From contig NZ_AXAS01000033.1 in assembly GCF_000472925.1 (NCBI RefSeq), positions 1 through 64,000 on the forward strand: 64,000 nucleotides of DNA. The letters run 5' to 3'. Each line of letters starts with the position of its first letter. The first letter of the stretch is position 1. Shown here in pieces: positions 59,212 through 64,000 of this stretch. Source of the stretch: Bradyrhizobium sp. Ec3.3. Lineage in GTDB: Bacteria > Pseudomonadota > Alphaproteobacteria > Rhizobiales > Xanthobacteraceae. Both the position numbers and the translations under genes were made by a program. The notes beneath the pieces were generated by a model. The model was given only the letters and a program-made list of their open reading frames with translations. It searched no databases and was not told the origin of the DNA.

Positions 59212-59403
59212 ATGAAACCGCTTTGCCCCAACTGCCTGAATGAGATGTCGAGGGCAGCCACCTCCGGCAATCTGTTCCATTGTGAGCCCTGCCCTGAGAT
59301 CATCCAGTTCTTCGGCGTCGGTCCTGACCGGAGCGACGCCGAGCCCGATTTCTGGTTGCCCGTCCGCCGCAAGCGCGACGGTCACGGCCTCCACGCAGCC
59401 TGA
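59212..59403 (+). CDS. Small zinc-ribbon-like protein (63 aa)
   Basis: From ATG 59212: MKPLCPNCLNEMSRAATSGN, then LFHCEPCPEIIQFFGVG and DFWLPVRRKRDGHGLHAA. The CPNC...CEPC pairs, 19 residues apart, make a probable zinc ribbon. It ends nine bases from the stop of the convergent kinase gene. Function unknown; zinc ribbons of this size often bind nucleic acid or partners. Confidence 0.6.
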   Translation: MKPLCPNCLNEMSRAATSGNLFHCEPCPEIIQFFGVGPDRSDAEPDFWLPVRRKRDGHGLHAA

Positions 59404-59411
59404 TCCGCACG

Positions 59412-60851
59412 CTAGCCTGCGGCTTCGTCTGCCCTCACCTCCTCCGAATCCGCAGCCATCCTTGGCGGCCGCACCACGGTGACGGTGCAGGTTGCTTCCG
59501 ACGCAACCTTCGATGAAACGCTGCCCAGCAGCGTGCGCCTGAACGAGCTCTGCCGTGCGCCGATGATGACGTGGTCGACCTGGTTCATCTCGGCAAATTC
59601 CAGGATCGCGGCGGCCGGATCAATCGCCTCCAGCACATGAACCGTGAGCCGGCTCTCGTCGAGCTTGAGCGGCGTCGCCCAATGCCTGAGCGCCACCATC
59701 CGGTCGATATGCTTGTTGGATCCATCTTCGTCGAGCGTCCGGTCGATCACGAGACGGTTCAGTTTCAGTACGTTGACGCAGGCGAGCCGCGCCGAAGGCA
59801 GCGTAGCCAGGATCCGCTCGGTGGTGACGCGTAGCGCCTCGTTCAATTCAGCCGCACCCTCGGCGGTGTCGAGCGCGACCGCAAGGATCGGGCTCGAAGC
59901 GATCTGCGCGGCAACATCCGATTTCGGTCGCGGCTGCGTCGCCTCGTGATTGAAGCGCCGCCGCCACGCGATCGAGAGCGGATCGCGCTTGAGCCGCTCC
60001 GAGCGCGCGGTGAGCCTGACCTTGTCGGGATGGGTGAGATCGAAGGCAAGCTGCGAGGCGGTCGGATAGCGCCGGACCGGCTCGATCTCCAGGCACCGAA
60101 GCACGATCTCCTGAAGCCAGGGCGGATAGTCGGGACGCAATTTGCACGGCGGATGCGGATCGCGCCACAGCCGGCGTCGCATCGCGCGCAGTGTCTCGCC
60201 CTCGCCGAACGGACGCTCGCCCGTGGTGAAGAAATAGAGCAGTACGCCCAGCGAAAACAGGTCGCTGCGTGGATCGTCGCGCACGCCCAACAGCCGCTCC
60301 GGCGCCATATAGGGCGCAGTGCCGTAGGGCAGCCGGAACTCCTCCTGCAACAAATCCGGCAGATGGTCGTGGTGCGACAGCCCAAAGTCGATCAGCACCG
60401 CCTCGCCGCTTGCCCGGAACATGATGCTGCTCGGCTTGATATCGTGGTGGATCACGTTCTGCCGGTGCAGATCGGCAAGGGCTGTCGCGATCTTCGCGAC
60501 CAGCACGCGCGCCTCCTCGTAAGGAAGCGGCAGGTCTGGCAGCCGCGGATAGAGCGTGGTGCCGGGAAGCTGCTCGATCACGACATAGGCCTGGCGCGCG
60601 AAATCGCCGGTGCCGAAGCAGTGCGGCACGTGCGGGCCGGCGAGCCGCGGCAAGATCATCTGCTCCATCTCGAAGGAGACGATGGCGGCGGGGTCCTCGC
60701 CCTCGGACACCCGCGGGACCTTCATCAGAAGCGGCGCGTCGATGCCGGGATGAGTGACCGTCCACAGCGTCGCCATGCCGCCGGCATGGACGCATTCACC
60801 GACGATGAAGCCGTCGATCTCAGCTCCGACCTGGACCAGGGATTTCGGCAT
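59412..60851 (-). CDS. Ser/Thr protein kinase fused to a universal stress protein domain
   Basis: 479 aa. The kinase domain (about 10-275) has the Gly-rich loop VHAGGMATLW, Lys44 (LLMKV), Glu61, the catalytic loop HHDIKPSSIMF with Asp137 and Lys139, IDFGLS with Asp155, and APYMAPERLLG. Two usual residues differ: the Arg of HRD is His136, and the metal-binding Asn six residues on is Ser142, so activity may be weak or altered. The C-terminal UspA domain (about 330-465) ends VDHVIIGARQSSFRRTLLGSVSSKVASEATCTVTVV. No membrane helix is seen. A metallophosphoesterase gene starts upstream, three bases apart, suggesting a linked switch. Confidence 0.9.
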   Translation of the reverse strand: MPKSLVQVGAEIDGFIVGECVHAGGMATLWTVTHPGIDAPLLMKVPRVSEGEDPAAIVSFEMEQMILPRLAGPHVPHCFGTGDFARQAYVVIEQLPGTTLYPRLPDLPLPYEEARVLVAKIATALADLHRQNVIHHDIKPSSIMFRASGEAVLIDFGLSHHDHLPDLLQEEFRLPYGTAPYMAPERLLGVRDDPRSDLFSLGVLLYFFTTGERPFGEGETLRAMRRRLWRDPHPPCKLRPDYPPWLQEIVLRCLEIEPVRRYPTASQLAFDLTHPDKVRLTARSERLKRDPLSIAWRRRFNHEATQPRPKSDVAAQIASSPILAVALDTAEGAAELNEALRVTTERILATLPSARLACVNVLKLNRLVIDRTLDEDGSNKHIDRMVALRHWATPLKLDESRLTVHVLEAIDPAAAILEFAEMNQVDHVIIGARQSSFRRTLLGSVSSKVASEATCTVTVVRPPRMAADSEEVRADEAAG

Positions 60852-60854
60852 CGC

Positions 60855-61595
60855 TCAGCGCCCCTGCGACAGCCGGTCGGCCAGCCAATGCGGCAGGCCG
60901 TTCTCCCGGATCCGGCTCGCCGCCGCCTCGATGTCATAGGGTACACGGCAATAGATGATCTGACAGCTCTCGGTCTCGAACAGAGTAAAGCAGGCGGAGG
61001 GATCGCCGTCGCGCGGCTGGCCGACCGAGCCCATCACAGCGAGCCATTGCCGGCCGCGCAGGAGCTGCACGGGAACGTCGGTCTTGGGTACGAAGCTCGT
61101 CATCTTCGCGGTCACTGACATCGAATAAAGCGCCGGACGATGGATGTGGCCGCAGAATGTGACGTGGCACGGCGTCGCGATCAGGCTTTTTGCGGCGTCC
61201 GTCGTCGAGCGGACATAAGTCCAGCGCGTCGGGTGCGAAGCTTCCGAATGCACGTAGAGGCGGCCGTCATCCTCGATGGACATCGGCAGCTCCGCGAGGA
61301 AGCGCCGCTGCGCTGCATCGAGCCGGCCGCGGGTCCATTCGATCGCGATCTGTGCCTCGGCGTTCATGGTCTCGGCCGACGATTGGACCGCCTGGTCGTG
61401 ATTGCCGCGTACAGCGACGGCGCCGTGAGCCACCAGTTCCATTGCGGTATCGACCACCCATTCCGGATCGGCGCCATAGCCGACGAAATCGCCGAGCAGG
61501 ATGAAGCGCTCGGCGCCGCGCTCGCGCGCCGCCTTCAGGCACGCGTCAAAGGCCTGCCGGTTGCCATGGATATCCGAAAAGACGGCCAGTCGCAC
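60855..61595 (-). CDS. Metallophosphoesterase (calcineurin-like, YfcE/DevT-type)
   Basis: 246 aa with all metal-site motifs: VFSDIHGN (Asp8, His10), LLGDFVGYG (Asp36), RGNHD (Asn65, His66), HSEASHPTRW and FCGHIHRPAL. WLAVMGSVGQPRDGDPSACF is a family block of DNA/nucleotide-active or protein phosphatases of the YfcE/Ap4A-hydrolase-like group. The kinase gene starts three bases after its stop, so the two are cotranscribed; dephosphorylation of the kinase or its targets is inference. Confidence 0.9.
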   Translation of the reverse strand: MRLAVFSDIHGNRQAFDACLKAARERGAERFILLGDFVGYGADPEWVVDTAMELVAHGAVAVRGNHDQAVQSSAETMNAEAQIAIEWTRGRLDAAQRRFLAELPMSIEDDGRLYVHSEASHPTRWTYVRSTTDAAKSLIATPCHVTFCGHIHRPALYSMSVTAKMTSFVPKTDVPVQLLRGRQWLAVMGSVGQPRDGDPSACFTLFETESCQIIYCRVPYDIEAAASRIRENGLPHWLADRLSQGR

Positions 61596-61712
61596 GCGTC
61601 CTCCACCCTAAAATCCTATTCGTACGCCGATAAAGCCAATTTGAGCGACGTCAACAAGATGCGACAGCGCACGGCTGTTGACCAGCCGGCGCCGCTCAGG
61701 TGGTGGCAGGAT

Positions 61713-62318
61713 CTATTGCTCGTCCTTGGGGGGCATTCTGGGCGGCGGCAGCGGCGTGAACACGGCGCCTTGCGCGCCGGCCGGTGGGGCATTGAACTCA
61801 CCGGTCGATGAATCGCCGCCGGCCGTCTCGATCACGGCCTTGGGCGTCACATATTCACGGACCATGTCGATGATGGTGCCGTCACCGCCGCCAAAATCTG
61901 CGGCGCGCCCGCCCTGCGGGTGTCCCGCCGCGATCTCGTTCTCCGCAGCATGGGTCTTTTCCGCCAGCGCGTCATTATAGGGAACGCGGAACGCCCTCGG
62001 GATGCCGCTCGGCCGGTGGTCATCGTCGAGCTCCTCGACCCACAGATAGATCGAGCCGGGGTCACCCTCCAGCGAATGCGGCTCGACGATGCGCGCCGCC
62101 AACAGCTTGAATGACACGGGCAGCCGGTCGTTGCTGGCCCAGCCGAGCAGCCCGCGCATCGCGCCGAAGCTGACGAGATAGAAGACGCTGGTCACAATGA
62201 CCGCCATGGCCTTCAGCGACCAGTGCAGGCGGCCATAGACCAGGACGACCAGGAGCAGCGCGCCGATCACGGCGTAAGCGACCGAAATCGTGACTATGAC
62301 CAGTTGCAGGCTACTCAC
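61713..62318 (-). CDS. Two-helix membrane protein, third gene of the ExbB-like operon
   Basis: 201 aa. Two N-terminal membrane helices (VIVTISVAYAVIGALLLVVLV about 7-27; AMAVIVTSVFYLVSFGAMRGLL about 37-58). A soluble domain of about 140 residues follows: PVSFKLLAARIVEPHSLEGDPGSIYLWVEELDDD and RAFRVPYNDALAEKTHAAE. It has a Pro-rich end (APPAGAQGAVFTPLPPPRMPP). No family recognised. It overlaps the preceding gene by eight bases, so the two are coupled. Confidence 0.8.
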   Translation of the reverse strand: MSSLQLVIVTISVAYAVIGALLLVVLVYGRLHWSLKAMAVIVTSVFYLVSFGAMRGLLGWASNDRLPVSFKLLAARIVEPHSLEGDPGSIYLWVEELDDDHRPSGIPRAFRVPYNDALAEKTHAAENEIAAGHPQGGRAADFGGGDGTIIDMVREYVTPKAVIETAGGDSSTGEFNAPPAGAQGAVFTPLPPPRMPPKDEQ

Positions 62319-62982
62319 GGCGCATCCTCACGCCGGTCTTCGGATCGATATCCGCGCCGTTGCGCCAACTGCTGCGGAACGTCTCCAGCAGCGATTTCGG
62401 CCGCTGGTCGACGTTGACAACCTTGCCCTCTGCATCGAGCCGAAATCGAACTGCAGTCTTCTCGTCGCCGGTATGGTTGAGCGTCAGCTTGTTGTCGAAG
62501 ATCACCTGCGCGATCGGATTGAGCTTCTGCACCTTGATGTTTGCCGAGACGGGCTCGCCGGTGGTGGCCTGGAAATGCGAGACGTTGACCGTGTATTCGC
62601 CGGCGACGATGCCGCGCACGGTGACGATCTCCTCGCGGATCGGGGATGCGATCTTCTTGCCGTTGACCACGATGAAGTCGTTGGCCCCGCCGCGGTCGTC
62701 GCGGTCGAGGGTGAGGAAACCGGCCTCGCGGTGTCGGTACCAGGCGATGTTGCCGGCGGGATCCTGCACGAAGAGGTCGAGATCATCAGGATGATTGTCC
62801 GGCCAGTCCAGCGTGATCATGAACTCGGCCTTGGAGTCGATCTTGCCGTCCTTGGAATCCGGGGAGACCGCGAGAAGCGCGAGGAAGAACAGGAAGGCCA
62901 CCACCTGGAGCGCCTTGAACAGCATCACGCCGAGCGGATCGAACGCCTCCTCGCGCGGATAGAGCCCGAATTCATCCATCAT
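62311..62982 (-). CDS. Single-pass membrane protein with periplasmic beta-type domain, ExbD-like topology
   Basis: 223 aa. A short cytosolic N-terminus ends in FDPLGVMLFKALQVVAFLFFLALLAV, one membrane helix (about 17-40) with Asp15 or 16 just before it, as in TolR/ExbD. The outside domain reads SKAEFMITLDWPDNHPDDLDLFVQDPAGNIAWYRHREAGFLTLDRDDRGG. A later part, VRGIVAGEYTVNVSHFQATTGEPVSANIKVQK, looks like a beta-sandwich of the DUF2135/pre-peptidase kind. It has neither an OmpA peptidoglycan-binding domain nor a TonB-like one. It overlaps the channel gene by four bases. Function unknown; a partner of the ExbB-like protein. Confidence 0.8.
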   Translation of the reverse strand: MMDEFGLYPREEAFDPLGVMLFKALQVVAFLFFLALLAVSPDSKDGKIDSKAEFMITLDWPDNHPDDLDLFVQDPAGNIAWYRHREAGFLTLDRDDRGGANDFIVVNGKKIASPIREEIVTVRGIVAGEYTVNVSHFQATTGEPVSANIKVQKLNPIAQVIFDNKLTLNHTGDEKTAVRFRLDAEGKVVNVDQRPKSLLETFRSSWRNGADIDPKTGVRMRRE

Positions 62983-63749
62983 GGCGGCGTTCCCGGCCGC
63001 TTGCGTTCCAGAGCCGGCGTGACGTAGGTCTCGGTCAGCACGACGGCGTCGGAGAACACCCGCTGGGTCGCGGCATCGAGCATGTAATACTGGATGCGGA
63101 CCAGGATCGAGCCGACCAGGCCCGCAAGCGTCGTGTACATCGCGACCGCCATGCCGTCGCTCATCAACCCCATCGAAGACCGCATCGCGACCTTGTCGGC
63201 CGCGTCCAGTCCCGCGATCGGCGCCAGCATGATGATGAAGCCGATGATGGTGCCGAGCAGGCCGAGCTTCATCAGCGTATCGGAGACGAAGGCGCCGAAG
63301 CCGTTGGAGCCGCGCAGGCGGTCGGCGAGATTTCGCAGCAGGAGCGTCTGGTCGACGGGCCTATAGTCCTGCGCCGCGGCTTTCGTCACCAGGCTCTCGA
63401 TGTGATTCCTGACGAGGCCATGCGGCAGCGATGTGCCGGCAGCATCGAGCGCCTTGCTGCCGTCCTTGGCCGACAGCACCGCACGGCAGCGGCGCGCCGC
63501 CGTCCCTTCCCGCGCGATCGCGCGGGTCCGCCAGAAGCAATGGCCGCAGGTGACGACATAGAGCACTGCGATCAGGCTGGAAATGTAGGTGCGGTCGGAG
63601 ACCACCATCAGATGGATCAGGCCGAAGCGCCACAGCAGCACGACGGCGAAGACCGACAGACCCGTGAAGATCATCCAGAGCAGGAGCGCGCTCCGCTCCG
63701 ACGGGTCGGCCGCAGGCGGCGCGCTCTTGCCGATGGTGATCGAACTCAT
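62979..63749 (-). CDS. MotA/TolQ/ExbB-type proton channel protein
   Basis: 256 aa. Two N-terminal helices (ALLLWMIFTGLSVFAVVLLWRF; ISSLIAVLYVVTCGHCFW) and a cytosolic stretch of about 90 residues. The conserved pair follows: LMKLGLLGTIIGFIIMLAPIAG and GMAVAMYTTLAGLVGSILVRIQY, with the LGTIIG and TTLAGL motifs of the MotA_ExbB family. It should form a pentameric stator-like channel using the proton gradient. No tonB, tolA, pal or flagellar gene is near. It leads a three-gene operon with four- and eight-base overlaps. Confidence 0.88.
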   Translation of the reverse strand: MSSITIGKSAPPAADPSERSALLLWMIFTGLSVFAVVLLWRFGLIHLMVVSDRTYISSLIAVLYVVTCGHCFWRTRAIAREGTAARRCRAVLSAKDGSKALDAAGTSLPHGLVRNHIESLVTKAAAQDYRPVDQTLLLRNLADRLRGSNGFGAFVSDTLMKLGLLGTIIGFIIMLAPIAGLDAADKVAMRSSMGLMSDGMAVAMYTTLAGLVGSILVRIQYYMLDAATQRVFSDAVVLTETYVTPALERKRPGTPP

Positions 63750-63938
63750 GCTGCCTCGCTCCCCGGTCCAAAAACGACCCGTCGCCGATTAGATCAAAGC
63801 CGTCGCGCGCAGTCCAAAGAGCCATGCCCAAATCGGCTTGGGAAATTTTCCCGAGCAGCATGGCCCATCAGTCTGCCGCGATTGGCAAGATGCGGCGGCG
63901 TTGTTATCGTGACCTTACCAAACGTTGGGGGTGATCGC

Positions 63939-64000
63939 ATGCGCCTCGTGCTTCAACTCGTCGCCCGTTTGCTCGTGATCGTCGCGCTGTGCCTGACCGC
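63939..64000 (+). CDS. N-terminus of a membrane or exported protein (cut by window end)
   Basis: ATG 63939 with GGGGGTG five bases upstream. The first 20 residues MRLVLQLVARLLVIVALCLT form a hydrophobic helix, a signal anchor or signal peptide. The sequence start recalls membrane histidine kinases of rhizobia, but 20 residues are too few to be sure. It is divergent from the ExbB-like operon across 189 bases. Confidence 0.55.
   Translation, partial: MRLVLQLVARLLVIVALCLT

Overview
The window is GC-rich, densely coded chromosomal DNA from an alphaproteobacterium of the Rhizobiales, most probably Bradyrhizobium or a close relative. This rests on the gene content (FecR/CHASE2 cyclase operon, CYTH-CHAD protein, DUF2778 enzyme, CO-dehydrogenase-type accessory operon, Ser-rich EF-hand protein) and on several families of intergenic palindromes of the kind common in that group. 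The genus is inferred from recall, not from a database search.

Layout. 1-3.3 kb: the 3' end of groEL with its terminator, a 435-bp element made of a decayed GIY-YIG nuclease gene between perfect 64-bp inverted repeats, signal peptidase I, an SPFH protein and two degenerate tRNA-like sequences. 3.4-13.4 kb: a LysR regulator divergent from a cysteine hydrolase and a glutathione S-transferase; a membrane-anchored DUF2778 L,D-transpeptidase-like protein; a FecR-domain protein with a CHASE2 adenylate cyclase; a two-gene glycosyltransferase operon; small envelope proteins. 13.7-19.8 kb: an Lrp-type regulator divergent from a complete branched-chain 2-oxoacid dehydrogenase operon (E1alpha, E1beta, E2, E3), headed by a small ACT-like ORF. 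20-25.6 kb: DUF72/DUF488 pair, PhzF-like protein, and a Tat-exported amidohydrolase with an MFS transporter and a GntR/UTRA regulator. 25.7-33.6 kb: class III cyclase, a TetR-controlled ABC-2 drug-export operon, ArsR plus AHSA1 pair, a GFA protein, a zinc alcohol dehydrogenase with a tandem operator-like repeat, and a DUF2000 protein.

33.8-43 kb: a CYTH-CHAD polyphosphate/triphosphate protein behind a near-perfect Pho box, then a minus-strand operon for a molybdenum hydroxylase of the CO dehydrogenase type (coxG, coxS, coxM, coxD, coxE, two XdhC pieces, a MocA-like fusion). The catalytic molybdenum subunit coxL is absent. 43.2-52.2 kb: protocatechuate branch genes pcaB, pcaD and pcaC, a short Q/G/P-rich protein, and a full branched-chain amino acid ABC transporter (livH, M, G, F and binding protein). 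Together with the bkd operon this suggests uptake and oxidation of branched-chain amino acids. 52.2-58.7 kb: a lone response regulator, a hybrid histidine kinase, a P1-family peptidase, an EF-hand protein and ribulose-phosphate epimerase. 58.8-64 kb: three tiny proteins, a Ser/Thr kinase fused to a universal stress domain with altered catalytic-loop residues, a metallophosphoesterase, and a three-gene operon combining a MotA/TolQ/ExbB-type channel with two uncharacterised membrane proteins. The last 62 bases begin a new plus-strand gene.

Most promising for novelty: the inverted-repeat GIY-YIG element, whose 13-bp ends match those of three non-coding palindromes elsewhere in the window, and the ExbB-like trio at 61.7-63.7 kb.
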